In this document: positions 1-12,205 of the stretch, one piece after another
Layout: each line of letters starts with the position of its first letter
Position numbering within the stretch: position 1 is the first letter of the stretch
Assembly (NCBI GenBank): GCA_910577745.1
Contig: CAJTNG010000001.1
Location: 93,459-157,458, forward strand
Length of the DNA stretch: 64,000 bases
Origin: an uncultured Anaeroplasmataceae bacterium
GTDB lineage: Bacteria; Bacillota_I; Bacilli_A; Acholeplasmatales; Anaeroplasmataceae
Direction: 5' to 3'
Position numbers and translations under genes: made by a program
The notes under the pieces: model-generated
The model's database searches: none
What the model was told of the DNA's origin: nothing
Seen by the model: only the letters and a program-made list of their open reading frames with translations

Positions 1-1
1 C

Positions 2-1096
2 TCTATTTTGTGTACTTTGTCTATACTCCCTTTTTTAATCAATCAAATGAATGAAATTCATATCCTTGGGTTATTTTTGGCTTGTCCTTTAACCCTTTTT
101 CTGTCTAAAGTGTTATTGCCTTTTATCCTTTTTATAATGATGTTCCCGTACTATAGTTATGAATACGTCTTTAAATCTCTGGATGAATTGCTTTCAATTT
201 TAGCAAATGTCTCCATCCCGATCTATTTTCCAAGTTTTTCTATTATTTTCCTTATTCTGTATTATCTTATTTTTTTGATATATTTAGTTTTATTAGCTAA
301 AAAGAAAAATAAAGTGATATCACAATTTGTACTTATAGGCTTTTTTGTCTTAATCTACCTAATAAGATTGGTTAATCCCTTTTATCGAGTGACATTTGTT
401 GATGTAGGACAAGGAGATTCTATTTTAATTGAGCTTCCTAGAAACGAAGGGGTTATATTAGTAGATTCTTATAATGACAATTTGAACTTTTTAAAGAGCA
501 TTGGAGTGAAAAGAATCGATTATTTAATTTTGACACATTCAGATTTGGATCATATAGGGTCTGTAAAAGAAGTAGTAGAGTCTATAAATGTAAAGAATGT
601 TGTATATTCTGTTTATGAAGATGCAGAAATATTTGATGATTTAATATGTCCCACCATCCGTGTTAAAAGTGGAGATAAAATAGAGGTGTCTTCCTTTTCC
701 TTACAGATTCTTGGGCCAATTCAAAAGCATAACAGTAAAAACGCAAATTCTATAGTTTTATCCTTTGAAATTAATTCAACCACTTTTCTTTTGACGGGTG
801 ATATGACGGTTGAAGAGGAAAGAGATTTAATAGACAAGTATGGAATAAAATTAAAAAGTGATTTTCTGAAGGTTGGACATCATGGATCTAGTAGCTCTAC
901 TTCTGAAGAATTTCTAGAACGAGTTTCTCCAAAATATTCTATTATATCGGTTGGAAAAAATAATATATATGGGCTGCCAGATGAAATAGTTTTACAAAGA
1001 CTTAAAAAATATTCAAATATACTTATGACAAAGGATACAGGAAATATAGAGGTATATTTATGGAAGACATGTCATATAAAACCTTATAGAACTTGA
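2..1096 (+). CDS. comEC: ComEC/Rec2 family DNA-uptake protein, C-terminal part (5' truncated by window)
   Basis: The reading frame is open from the window edge, so the gene starts upstream. The visible part has hydrophobic segments over roughly residues 1-125 (numbered from the window edge), the end of the competence membrane domain, followed by a metallo-beta-lactamase-like domain. Its landmarks are FVDVGQGDS, the metal-ligand motif HSDLDHIG, LLTGDM and VGHHGSSSS. In the family, ComEC forms the inner-membrane channel for single-stranded DNA during transformation, and the C-terminal domain is thought to process DNA. The stop is TGA. Downstream lie only the rRNA promoter and leader. No other competence gene is in the window, so whether the organism is transformable cannot be judged. 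Confidence 0.85.
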   Translation, partial: SILCTLSILPFLINQMNEIHILGLFLACPLTLFLSKVLLPFILFIMMFPYYSYEYVFKSLDELLSILANVSIPIYFPSFSIIFLILYYLIFLIYLVLLAKKKNKVISQFVLIGFFVLIYLIRLVNPFYRVTFVDVGQGDSILIELPRNEGVILVDSYNDNLNFLKSIGVKRIDYLILTHSDLDHIGSVKEVVESINVKNVVYSVYEDAEIFDDLICPTIRVKSGDKIEVSSFSLQILGPIQKHNSKNANSIVLSFEINSTTFLLTGDMTVEEERDLIDKYGIKLKSDFLKVGHHGSSSSTSEEFLERVSPKYSIISVGKNNIYGLPDEIVLQRLKKYSNILMTKDTGNIEVYLWKTCHIKPYRT

Positions 1097-1164
1097 TTTT
1101 TTTTGAAGAGTAAAAAGAAAAAACATAAAAACTAAATTTTATATAAAAAAATATAAAAAAGTTC

Positions 1165-1193
1165 TTGATTTCTCATTTTGATTGTAGTAAAAT
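1165..1193 (+). promoter_or_regulatory. rRNA operon promoter
   Basis: TTGATT at 1165-1170 and TAAAAT at 1188-1193 are separated by exactly 17 bp, about 130 bp before the 16S gene. The stretch 1097-1322 otherwise holds the transcribed leader and no gene. Confidence 0.7.
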
Positions 1194-1238
1194 AAAAAAG
1201 CATATGTAAAAAGTGCGAAAAGAAAGAATTAGTCTTTG

Positions 1239-1253
1239 AAAACTATATATGAC
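1239..1253 (+). other. 5' arm of 16S precursor processing stalk
   Basis: The 15 bases here are exactly complementary to 2861-2875 downstream of 16S. Just inside, CGACG (about 1263-1267) can pair with CGTCG (about 2852-2856). Such long-range stems around 16S are the usual RNase III substrate in pre-rRNA maturation. Confidence 0.75.
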
Positions 1254-1322
1254 GAAGAAAAACGACGAAAGAAAGAGTCAATTAAGAGTGAGCAAGAGAA
1301 GCTCAGACTAAGAAAATAAGAA

Positions 1323-2825
<1,503 letters not shown>

Positions 2826-2908
2826 TAAGGAGAAAAGAAGAGAAGAAAAAGCGTCGAAAAGTCATATATAGTTTTGAGAGACTAAGAAAGTTTCTCAAGA
2901 GAAGAGAT

Positions 2909-2931
2909 CTTTGAAAAGTAGATAAAAATGC
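2909..2931 (+). other. 5' arm of 23S precursor processing stalk in the 16S-23S spacer
   Basis: These 23 bases pair with 5795-5817, after the 23S gene, with a single mismatch. They form the stem that brings the 23S ends together for RNase III. The 16S-23S spacer (2826-2952) contains no tRNA gene. Confidence 0.75.
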
Positions 2932-2952
2932 GTAAAAAAAAGTCGAAAAAAA

Positions 2953-5787
<2,835 letters not shown>

Positions 5788-5822
5788 AGACAAAGCATTT
5801 TTATCTAGTTTTCAAAGAGCAA

Positions 5823-5934
5823 AGCCTGGTGATGATGGCAAAGTGGACACACCTGTTCCCATACCGAACACAGAAGTTAAGCACTTTAACGCCGATGGTA
5901 GTATTCACATGCGAGAGTAGGAAGTCGCCAGGCT
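5823..5934 (+). rRNA. rrf: 5S ribosomal RNA
   Basis: About 112 nt with terminal stem GCCTGG/CCAGGC, the conserved CCGAACACAGAAGTTAAG segment and the GCGAGAGTAGG segment near the 3' end. It follows 23S after about 35 nt, within the same transcription unit. Confidence 0.95.
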
Positions 5935-5951
5935 TCTCTTTGTTTATTTAT

Positions 5952-6027
5952 GGAGGTTTAGCTCAGTTGGGAGAGCATCTGCCTTACAAGCAGAGGGTCG
6001 GCGGTTCGAGCCCGTCAACCTCCACCA
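5952..6027 (+). tRNA. tRNA-Val (anticodon UAC)
   Basis: 76 nt with a complete cloverleaf: acceptor stem GGAGGTT/AACCTCC, D-arm GCTCAGTTGGGAGAGC, anticodon loop CTTACAA giving UAC, T-arm GGTTCGAGCC, and encoded CCA. It is the first of two tRNA genes at the end of the rRNA operon. Confidence 0.96.
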
Positions 6028-6034
6028 TTTAAGT

Positions 6035-6110
<76 letters not shown>

Positions 6111-6125
6111 TTTTATTTTAAAGCG

Positions 6126-6155
6126 AACAGTTACATTTCATTGTAGCTGTTTTTT
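6126..6155 (+). terminator. rRNA/tRNA operon terminator
   Basis: AACAGTTACA pairs with TGTAGCTGTT (10 bp with one wobble) around a 6-nt loop, followed directly by a run of T. Confidence 0.85.
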
Positions 6156-6162
6156 ATTTAAA

Positions 6163-6176
6163 ATTAAACGTTTTCT
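6163..6176 (+). promoter_or_regulatory. cre-like (LacI/CcpA-type) operator candidate upstream of pyk
   Basis: ATTAAACGTTTTCT, about 60 bp before pyk, matches the cre consensus TGWAANCGNTNWCA except at the first two and last positions. It differs by one base from a site in front of the pectin/ABC operon (13187-13200). Control of pyk by CcpA is known in Bacilli; here it is inferred from the site alone. Confidence 0.4.
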
Positions 6177-6236
6177 TTTTTTAACAGGATGTTTTTTTAC
6201 CAATTTGTGGTAATATAGTTATAGAGGTGACTTTTA

Positions 6237-7658
6237 ATGCGTAAAACAAAAATTATATGTACATTGGGTCCTGCCTGTGATTCAGATGAAATGCTAAAGG
6301 CAATGATTCAAAATGGTTTAGATTGTGCTAGACTGAATTTTTCTCATGGAACTCATGAAGAACAAAAAGTAAGAATGGATCGTGTGAAAAGAGTTAGAGA
6401 TGAACTTGGCGTACCCCTTCCTATTCTATTAGACACAAAAGGACCAGAAATAAGAGTTCGACTTTTTAAGGATAAGAAAGTAAATTTAAAAGAAGGTCAA
6501 GAATTTATTTTCAGTTCGGATTATGATCTGATTGGTGATGAGACGAAAGTTGGTTTAACTTATCCAGATTTGGCGGTGTATGTGAATCAGCCTGGTGTCA
6601 AGATTTTAGCAGATGATGGTAAGGTTTCTTTTGAGGTGTTACGTGTAGAAGGAAAAGATGTGGTTTGTAAAGTTTTAAACAATGCAACTCTATCTGATAG
6701 AAAATCAATTAATATTCCAAATGTGATTGTAGATATGCCTTATATATCTGAGGTTGACCGTTCGGATATCATTTTTGGTATTGGAGAATGTGTGGACTAC
6801 ATTGCAGCTTCTTTTGTGAGAAGAAAAGAAGATGTTTTAGAGTTAAGAAAATTATTAGATCAATTTGATACTTCTGGCAAAATAAGAATTATTTCTAAAA
6901 TAGAAAATACAGAAGGTATTGAAAAAATGGATGAAATCATTGAGGTTTCTGATGGTATTATGGTTGCACGTGGTGATATGGGTGTGGAAGTTCCATTTAA
7001 GATGCTACCGGCGATTCAAAAAGAATTAATTATGAAGTGTTATAAGGCTGGAAAAATCGTGGTTACAGCAACACAAATGTTAGATTCTATGCAAACAAAT
7101 CCTAGACCTACCAGAGCAGAAGTAAGTGACGTTGCAAATGCTGTGTATGATAGAACTACGGCGATTATGTTATCTGGTGAATCTGCTGCTGGAAACTATC
7201 CTTTAGAATCTGTGACAACCATGAAAGATATTGCTACCTTTACAGAAAGTAATATAGATTTTGAGGATCGATTTACGACAAGTCATTTAAATTTAGGAGA
7301 TGACTTCCTATCTGCAATATGTAATGCTGCTGTTAATGCAGCATATCAGGTCGATGCAAAGGCAATCATTTGTGTGACAGCAAATGGATTAACTGCATTT
7401 AAATTGTCTGCCTATCGTCCTGTTTGCCCTGTGATTGCGGTGACAGTCAATGAAAAGGCGTGCCGTCAATTGAACCTTGCATGGAATGTATATCCAGTCT
7501 ATGCAGAAAAGAAAAACTCTATAGAAGAATTATTCCAGTATGCCATAGATAAGGCTCTAGAAACGAATGTTGTGAAAAAGGGCGATAAAGTTATCATTAC
7601 AGGTGCATCTGCAGTAGGAAATGCAATAACGGATACAATAAAATTACATATATTATAA
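6237..7658 (+). CDS. pyk: Pyruvate kinase
   Basis: 473 aa, cytoplasmic. It catalyses the last ATP-forming step of glycolysis, phosphoenolpyruvate + ADP to pyruvate + ATP. Visible motifs in order: TLGPA at the N-terminus, LNFSHG, ILLDTKGPEIRV (substrate and K+/Mg2+ site), ISKIENTEG with the catalytic Lys, MVARGDMGVEVP, and TATQMLDSM. The length matches the short E. coli PykF-type enzyme: there is no C-terminal PEP-utiliser domain of the kind carried by Bacillus Pyk. The start ATG has GAGGTG 6 nt upstream. The gene appears monocistronic or is loosely linked to the following gene by an unusual hairpin. A cre-like site lies upstream. Confidence 0.97.
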   Translation: MRKTKIICTLGPACDSDEMLKAMIQNGLDCARLNFSHGTHEEQKVRMDRVKRVRDELGVPLPILLDTKGPEIRVRLFKDKKVNLKEGQEFIFSSDYDLIGDETKVGLTYPDLAVYVNQPGVKILADDGKVSFEVLRVEGKDVVCKVLNNATLSDRKSINIPNVIVDMPYISEVDRSDIIFGIGECVDYIAASFVRRKEDVLELRKLLDQFDTSGKIRIISKIENTEGIEKMDEIIEVSDGIMVARGDMGVEVPFKMLPAIQKELIMKCYKAGKIVVTATQMLDSMQTNPRPTRAEVSDVANAVYDRTTAIMLSGESAAGNYPLESVTTMKDIATFTESNIDFEDRFTTSHLNLGDDFLSAICNAAVNAAYQVDAKAIICVTANGLTAFKLSAYRPVCPVIAVTVNEKACRQLNLAWNVYPVYAEKKNSIEELFQYAIDKALETNVVKKGDKVIITGASAVGNAITDTIKLHIL

Positions 7659-7671
7659 AAACCCATAACAA

Positions 7672-7726
7672 AAAAATCTCTCTTCATATATTATTACTGT
7701 AGCGACTGCTACGAAGGGAGATTTTT
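7672..7726 (+). promoter_or_regulatory. Long hairpin that buries the ribosome site of the next gene (and may end pyk)
   Basis: Arms 7672-7685 and 7713-7726 pair over 14 bp with one wobble. A second perfect 5-bp hairpin (GTAGC/GCTAC, 7699-7712) sits in the loop and abuts the 3' arm. The 3' arm contains GAAGGGAG, the only Shine-Dalgarno candidate of the gene starting at 7730, and ends in TTTTT. It could act as a pyk terminator, a translational gate, or both. Confidence 0.6.
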
Positions 7727-7729
7727 AAA

Positions 7730-8092
7730 ATGTGTAACAAACACCATGATCACGATTGTGGATGTGAAGGAAGACAAGAGATTTTAGTAGGTAATACTAC
7801 ATTTAAATATGAATTAAATCAGATTAATGAAAATACCTATGATTTAGTTGCAACACCATGTAATATTCCAACATCTGTTTATTGTATAGCACGTATCTCT
7901 GTAAGAGAAAACTGCTGCAATAATATGGAATACTATCAGGCTTTTATCAATACAGATCCTGTTGTTATCATTCAGGATTGTAACCTATGTGATATCATTG
8001 CTCGCGCAATTGCAACTTATTTTGATAATACACCTACGATTCATACAGACAATCAATGCTGTAATCGCAGAAATTCTTTTGGATTCTTCTAA
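7730..8092 (+). CDS. Cys/His-rich small protein of unknown function
   Basis: 120 aa that I do not recognise. The N-terminus is dense in metal-type ligands (C-N-K-H-H-D-H-D-C-G-C-E in the first 13 residues), followed by about 80 residues of ordinary, probably beta-rich sequence. CC pairs occur near residues 62-63 and close to the C-terminus (CC-N-RR-N). There is no signal peptide or membrane segment. The start ATG is set by GAAGGGAG 9 nt upstream, which lies inside a strong hairpin, so expression is probably conditional. The gene is flanked by terminator-like hairpins on both sides and stands alone. A metal-binding protein or a cross-linked spore-coat-type protein would fit the cysteines, but neither is shown. 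Confidence 0.75.
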   Translation: MCNKHHDHDCGCEGRQEILVGNTTFKYELNQINENTYDLVATPCNIPTSVYCIARISVRENCCNNMEYYQAFINTDPVVIIQDCNLCDIIARAIATYFDNTPTIHTDNQCCNRRNSFGFF

Positions 8093-8094
8093 TA

Positions 8095-8135
8095 ATATGG
8101 TAGGCTAGAAAATCTCTTTCTAGCCTACACCATAT
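8095..8135 (+). terminator. Strong stem-loop after the Cys-rich gene
   Basis: ATATGG plus TAGGCTAGAAA pairs with TTTCTAGCCTA plus CCATAT, interrupted by a 2-nt bulge. That is about 17 bp starting 2 nt after the stop codon. It has no immediate T-run, so it is probably a 3' end protector in front of the terminator at 8147. Confidence 0.6.
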
Positions 8136-8146
8136 ATCTTCCTTTT

Positions 8147-8170
8147 AAGACTGTTGGTTCAGTCTTTTTT
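8147..8170 (+). terminator. Intrinsic terminator
   Basis: AAGACTG and CAGTCTT pair around TTGGTT, followed by T-rich sequence. Confidence 0.8.
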
Positions 8171-8198
8171 ATATGATTAAAAAAAGTTAAAAAACCTA

Positions 8199-8227
8199 TT
8201 GCATTCTTTTATGCATTATGATAAAAT
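8199..8227 (+). promoter_or_regulatory. Promoter of the tRNA-Pro/tRNA-Gly unit
   Basis: TTGCAT (8199-8204), 17 bp, TAAAAT (8222-8227). The tRNA begins 38 bp further on. Confidence 0.7.
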
Positions 8228-8264
8228 ATACGAGCGTGAAAAAGTATTTTCACTTTATATACAA

Positions 8265-8341
8265 CGGAAAGTAGCTTAGCTTGGTAGAGCGCCTGGTTTG
8301 GGACCAGGAGGTCGCAGGTTCAAATCCTGTCTTTCCGACCA
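8265..8341 (+). tRNA. tRNA-Pro (anticodon UGG)
   Basis: 77 nt with acceptor stem CGGAAAG/CTTTCCG, D-arm GCTTAGCTTGGTAGAGC, anticodon loop TTTGGGA giving UGG, T-arm AGGTTCAAATCCT, and encoded CCA. Confidence 0.96.
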
Positions 8342-8350
8342 GTTGAATAA

Positions 8351-8424
8351 GCGAGCGTAGTTTAATGGTAGAACCTTAGCCTTCCAAGCTAATGACGTGG
8401 GTTCGATTCCCATCGCTCGCTCCA
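8351..8424 (+). tRNA. tRNA-Gly (anticodon UCC)
   Basis: 74 nt with acceptor stem GCGAGCG/CGCTCGC, anticodon loop CTTCCAA giving UCC, T-arm GGGTTCGATTCCC, and encoded CCA. It follows tRNA-Pro by 9 nt. Confidence 0.95.
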
Positions 8425-8439
8425 TTTTTTAAAAGAAAC

Positions 8440-8462
8440 GGCTTCTAAAGAAGTCTTTTTTT
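8440..8462 (+). terminator. tRNA unit terminator
   Basis: GGCTTC and GAAGTC pair (one wobble) around TAAA, followed by seven T. The rest of the gap to 8646 is AT-rich. It holds a TATAAT at 8600-8605 that probably serves the next gene, but no convincing -35 element. Confidence 0.8.
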
Positions 8463-8646
8463 ATTTCTGAAAAATGAAATAAAGAGAAGAAAATTCATAT
8501 AAATATCTTTTTAAGCTAGTTTTTTCTGTTTCTTTTTAAAAAAAAGATTAAATGTTGTGATTTTTTTTATTTTTTGTAGAAAAAAGAATGAGTTTAGTTT
8601 ATAATATAAAGTAGAATATAATGAAAAATGATGAGGTGTTTTGTTT

Positions 8647-10047
8647 ATGTTTTTAAATTTATTTACTAATACTGCAGATATTGTTTTTTTCAGTGCAATT
8701 GCAGGAATTGCAGTTTTATTATTGGTAGTATTTATTGTCTCTAAAGTAGTACAAAAACAAAGAGATAAGAAATATGAAGAAGAGTATGAAAAAAGACAAT
8801 CTGGAAATTCAGAAGTGGTTACTGAAGAAGATGCTACATCTTTAGAAAAGGTTGAAGAAGTACAAGAACCAGTAACAGAAGAGCCGATAGAGGAACAGGT
8901 TCAAGAGGAGCCTGTTGTAGAAGTTCAAGAGGAACAACCAGTCGTTGAAGAGGTTGAACCAGTTAAGGAACCAGAGCCAGTAGAAGAACCTGTAAAAGAA
9001 GAAAAACCAGTAAAGAAAACTACAGCTAAAGCTACAACTGCAAAATCTACATCCAAAAAACCTGCCGCTAAAAAAGAGTCAGCCCAGGCTACACCAAAGA
9101 GTGAGCCAGTAGTTGAGGAAGTACAAGAAGAACTAAAGAAGGAACCAGCTAAGAAACCTGCTGCAAAGACTACTACTAAATCTGCAACAACTAAAAAAAC
9201 ATCAACAAAAAGTACGCCTGTAATAGAAGAAGAAAAGCCAGTAAAGAAGACTACAGCTAAGGCTACAACTACTAAACCAGCAACAAAAACTTCAGCCAAA
9301 AAGGAAGATAAACCAGCAGAAGAACAAGGAAGAACTTATTCTGGTAAATTTGAAGTTTATCCAAGTAGTGATGGATATCAATATCGTTTAAAAGCTTCTA
9401 ATGGTGAGGTATTGGTCGTGAGTGAAGTTTATACTACAAAGGATGGCGCTATGAAAGCCATTGATGCGGTTAAACGGAATGTGGAAACAGGAGAAATTAG
9501 AATTTTTAAAGATAAACGTGGTATGTTTAAATTTAAACTTACTTCTAAAAATTATCGTGTAATTGCTTTAGGATCTAGTTATTCTACAGAGAAAAGTGCA
9601 GTTCGTTCTTCAGAGTCCTTTAAAAAGTTTGCACTTAAGGCAAACGTAGTAGAAACGGACACACCTGCAGAAAAAGACAATATTGTTGAGCCATATTTAG
9701 ACATTTCCAATGTGGAAGAAAAAACAGGTGGAAAATATGTTGTTGAAAAATTTGATGGTGAGTTCAGTTGGGATTTAAAAGCCGCAAATGGTCAAATTTT
9801 ATGTCAAGCTGAAGGATATACTTCTAAAAGCGGAGCCTTAAGTTCTATTGAAAGCTTTAAGAAGAATGTTGAAACTGGATCATTTAAGATCTTAAAAGAT
9901 AAAAACAATAATTTCCATTATAATTTATACACAGCTAGTGGTAGACTTGCCTCTATAGGAGAAACATATAATTCAAAACAAATGGCAGAGTCTTCAGCTC
10001 TATCTGTTGTAGCTTATTTTAAAAATTCAGAAATCCAAGATAAATAA
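8647..10047 (+). CDS. Membrane-anchored protein with four YegP/DUF1508-like repeats and a long charged linker
   Basis: 466 aa. One membrane segment (about residues 12-34) is followed by a linker of about 190 residues. The linker is first acidic and Pro/Val/Glu-rich, then contains Lys/Ala/Thr-rich blocks like histone H1 tails (K-K-T-T-A-K-A-T-T repeated three times). The C-terminal half holds four copies of a motif of about 48 residues in two tandem pairs, starting at about residues 232, 282, 360 and 410. Each has the pattern F.W.LKA.NG..L...E.Y.SK..A...I...K.N, recognisable as DUF1508 (E. coli YegP), whose function is not established. The ATG at 8647 is preferred over a TTG two codons earlier because GAGGTG lies 8 nt before it. 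The basic blocks suggest contact with nucleic acid or wall polymer; this is inference. Confidence 0.85.
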   Translation: MFLNLFTNTADIVFFSAIAGIAVLLLVVFIVSKVVQKQRDKKYEEEYEKRQSGNSEVVTEEDATSLEKVEEVQEPVTEEPIEEQVQEEPVVEVQEEQPVVEEVEPVKEPEPVEEPVKEEKPVKKTTAKATTAKSTSKKPAAKKESAQATPKSEPVVEEVQEELKKEPAKKPAAKTTTKSATTKKTSTKSTPVIEEEKPVKKTTAKATTTKPATKTSAKKEDKPAEEQGRTYSGKFEVYPSSDGYQYRLKASNGEVLVVSEVYTTKDGAMKAIDAVKRNVETGEIRIFKDKRGMFKFKLTSKNYRVIALGSSYSTEKSAVRSSESFKKFALKANVVETDTPAEKDNIVEPYLDISNVEEKTGGKYVVEKFDGEFSWDLKAANGQILCQAEGYTSKSGALSSIESFKKNVETGSFKILKDKNNNFHYNLYTASGRLASIGETYNSKQMAESSALSVVAYFKNSEIQDK

Positions 10048-10052
10048 AAATG

Positions 10053-10082
10053 AAAAGCATCAGAATTTCTGATGCTTTTTTT
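10053..10082 (+). terminator. Intrinsic terminator
   Basis: AAAAGCATCAG and CTGATGCTTTT pair around AATTT, followed by T residues, directly after the stop at 10047. Confidence 0.88.
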
Positions 10083-10096
10083 CAAGAAGGAGTCAT

Positions 10097-11215
10097 ATGA
10101 GTATTCTATTTCCAGAAAACATAATAAAAGGATCTTTGTCCATCTCTACAGAAGAATGTGACTATGTTAAAGCAAAATTACAAAGAATAAAAATAAAACA
10201 AGAAGATATGATACAGGTTAGTTTTTTTACGAAACAACAGGTTTACCATCAAAATATAAAGTTAGAAGAAGTTTCATCCTTTTTAAATCAACAACTCAAT
10301 GTTAATTTTAAAAGTTTAGAACTTTTTACGGAAGATTTTATATACTATTATAAAATTACAAGTAAAGGAAAACTTTTAACCAATCGAAAAAAACAACAAA
10401 ATGAATTTTTAGTTTTAGAACACAATAAAAATAAACAGTATTTGTTGACAGAAGGAATGATTATCCCGCCAATGATTGATCTGGGTGTTATGACGCCAGA
10501 TGGCAAAGTGGTAAAAGATAAATGGGATAAATTTAAACAAATCAATCGGTTTCTAGAACTAATAGAGGATAGCATACAGCATGAGAAAGAATTAAAAATC
10601 ATAGATTTTGGTTGCGGGAAAAGCTATCTCACATTTATTCTTTATTATTATTTGACATATGTAAAAAAGATACATTGTCAAATAATTGGCTTAGATTTAA
10701 AAGAAGATGTAATTGATCACTGTAATGAGATTGCATTAAAATACCAGTATAAACATTTAACATTTTTAAAAGGGGATATTTCAAAGTTTCATGAAATGGA
10801 TCATATTGATATGGTAATTACACTTCACGCTTGTGATACTGCTACAGATTATGCAATATATCATGCAATACAAATGAAGAGTAGATATATTTTTTCAGTT
10901 CCTTGTTGTCAAAAAGAAATAAATCAACAATTGAAAATTAATAAATTTCATATCATAGCAAAGCATGGAATATTAAAGGAGCGATTTAGTTCCATTCTTA
11001 CAGATGCACTGAGATCTAGCATATTACAATATTGTGGGTACAAGACACAAGTAGTAGAATTTGTAGATTTTGATGCTACACCTAAAAATGTATTGATACG
11101 AGCAACCTATGACAACTTAAAACCATCACTTACTATTAAAAATGAACTAGATGAACTGATTCAATATTTTGAAGTTAATCAAACTTTATATCATTTGATT
11201 TTTAATCAAAAATAA
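10097..11215 (+). CDS. SAM-dependent methyltransferase (Methyltransf_32-like)
   Basis: 372 aa, soluble. The SAM-binding core is in the second half: motif I I-I-D-F-G-C-G-K-S-Y near residue 170, then IIGLDLKED (motif II acidic residue) and MVITLHACDTATDYA, which is typical of the Methyltransf_32 group. A conserved SVPCCQ motif follows. The N-terminal 140 residues form a separate domain. Members of this group are uncharacterised; RNA or protein substrates have been suggested for relatives. The ATG has AAGGAG 6 nt upstream and lies just after the preceding terminator. The gene is convergent with spo0A and shares a two-way terminator. Confidence 0.82.
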   Translation: MSILFPENIIKGSLSISTEECDYVKAKLQRIKIKQEDMIQVSFFTKQQVYHQNIKLEEVSSFLNQQLNVNFKSLELFTEDFIYYYKITSKGKLLTNRKKQQNEFLVLEHNKNKQYLLTEGMIIPPMIDLGVMTPDGKVVKDKWDKFKQINRFLELIEDSIQHEKELKIIDFGCGKSYLTFILYYYLTYVKKIHCQIIGLDLKEDVIDHCNEIALKYQYKHLTFLKGDISKFHEMDHIDMVITLHACDTATDYAIYHAIQMKSRYIFSVPCCQKEINQQLKINKFHIIAKHGILKERFSSILTDALRSSILQYCGYKTQVVEFVDFDATPKNVLIRATYDNLKPSLTIKNELDELIQYFEVNQTLYHLIFNQK

Positions 11216-11216
11216 A

Positions 11217-11237
11217 AAACAAGCGTTTCGCTTGTTT
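11217..11237. terminator. Bidirectional terminator between the methyltransferase gene and spo0A
   Basis: AAACAAGCG and CGCTTGTTT pair around TTT, with A-run and T-run flanks on both sides. The spo0A stop codon (11236-11238) overlaps its edge. Confidence 0.85.
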
Positions 11238-12018
11238 AATATACGACCTTATGAGCAAGTCTTAACTTATCTGCTATCATTGCTATGAATTCAGAATTAG
11301 TTGGCTTGCTTTTATTGTAGCTGATGGTATATGCAAATATTTGACTAATCGCATCTACGTTACCGCGATTCCAAGCAACTTCAATGGAATGTCTGATGGC
11401 TCTTTCTACTCTAGATGAAGTAGTTTTATATTTTTTTGCTACTGTTGGGTAAAGATATTTGGTGATTGCTCCTAAAATGTCTACGTTGTTATAAACCATT
11501 GTAATTGCTTCTCTTAAATATAAATAACCTTTGATGTGGGCTGGTACTCCAATTTCATGAAGTATTTCTGTAATTTCTGTGTCTAAATCAATGCTTGTGC
11601 TTTTGTCTTTCTCTTTTAAATTATAAGTGAAACCTTTATTGCTGTTTTCATTAATTAATTGATTTAATGTCTTATGAAGATTATTTAAATCAATTGGTTT
11701 CACGATGAAATAATCTGCCCCAAGAGAAGAGGTCTTTGTCATGATGGATTCAGTGTTAAATGCTGTTATAATTACTATTTTATTAGGTCGATTATATTTA
11801 GAGTTATTCTTTATTTCATTTAATGCATTTACACCATCTAAGTCGGGCATAAAAACATCAAGTAATAAAATATCCGCTGTATTATCTTCTAGATAATTTA
11901 ATAATTCCTTTCCTCCTGAAAAAGTTCCTGCAATTTCCATATTCGGCTGCATCTTTAGAAATTCGCTGATCATATTTAGTAGTTCTTTGTTGTCATCAGC
12001 TATAATGATTCTTGTCAT
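11236..12018 (-). CDS. spo0A: Stage 0 sporulation protein A, master response regulator
   Basis: 260 aa, the usual length of Spo0A. It has an N-terminal receiver domain with acidic pocket D8-D9, phospho-acceptor D54 in [10 protein letters not shown]85 and K107 in VKPI. The C-terminal Spo0A DNA-binding domain (from about residue 140) contains [18 protein letters not shown] and the recognition-helix region [17 protein letters not shown]. In spore formers, phosphorylated Spo0A binds TGTCGAA boxes and starts sporulation. The start ATG has GGGAGGAA upstream. In most Bacillota spo0A follows spoIVB; here it stands alone between a methyltransferase and a pectinesterase gene. A perfect 0A box lies about 95 bp upstream, suggesting autoregulation. 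Confidence 0.95.
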   Translation of the reverse strand: MTRIIIADDNKELLNMISEFLKMQPNMEIAGTFSGGKELLNYLEDNTADILLLDVFMPDLDGVNALNEIKNNSKYNRPNKIVIITAFNTESIMTKTSSLGADYFIVKPIDLNNLHKTLNQLINENSNKGFTYNLKEKDKSTSIDLDTEITEILHEIGVPAHIKGYLYLREAITMVYNNVDILGAITKYLYPTVAKKYKTTSSRVERAIRHSIEVAWNRGNVDAISQIFAYTISYNKSKPTNSEFIAMIADKLRLAHKVVY

Positions 12019-12047
12019 TTTATATATTCCTCCCGTATTTTATTGAT

Positions 12048-12076
12048 ATAATAATAGATATTTTTTTGAAATACAA
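12048..12076 (-). promoter_or_regulatory. spo0A promoter
   Basis: On the minus strand TTGTAT (12076-12071), 17 bp, TATTAT (12053-12048), 29 bp before the spo0A start. Confidence 0.55.
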
Positions 12077-12111
12077 GAGGATTTTTAAAATTTATAAAAT
12101 CTTTTTATCAA

Positions 12112-12118
12112 TTCGACA
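12112..12118 (-). promoter_or_regulatory. 0A box (Spo0A binding site) upstream of spo0A
   Basis: TGTCGAA on the minus strand is an exact 0A-box core about 70 bp upstream of the predicted start of transcription. A near match, TGTCGAT, lies at 12167-12173 on the other strand. The rest of the 187-bp gap shows no gene. Confidence 0.55.
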
Positions 12119-12205
12119 GGATAAAGCAATTTAATTTTAGTGAAAAATTGCAATTTTTGGCACTTTTGTCGATAATTGTCAATTTGTATACATTTGTAGT
12201 TTTTG

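Noticed and set aside
5829-6032. 67-codon frame over 5S rRNA and tRNA-Val
   Set aside because: Coincides with structured RNA genes; no ribosome site.
8925-9299. 124-codon minus-strand frame opposite the YegP-repeat gene
   Set aside because: Shadow of the biased Lys/Ala/Thr/Glu repeat coding sequence on the other strand; no ribosome site.
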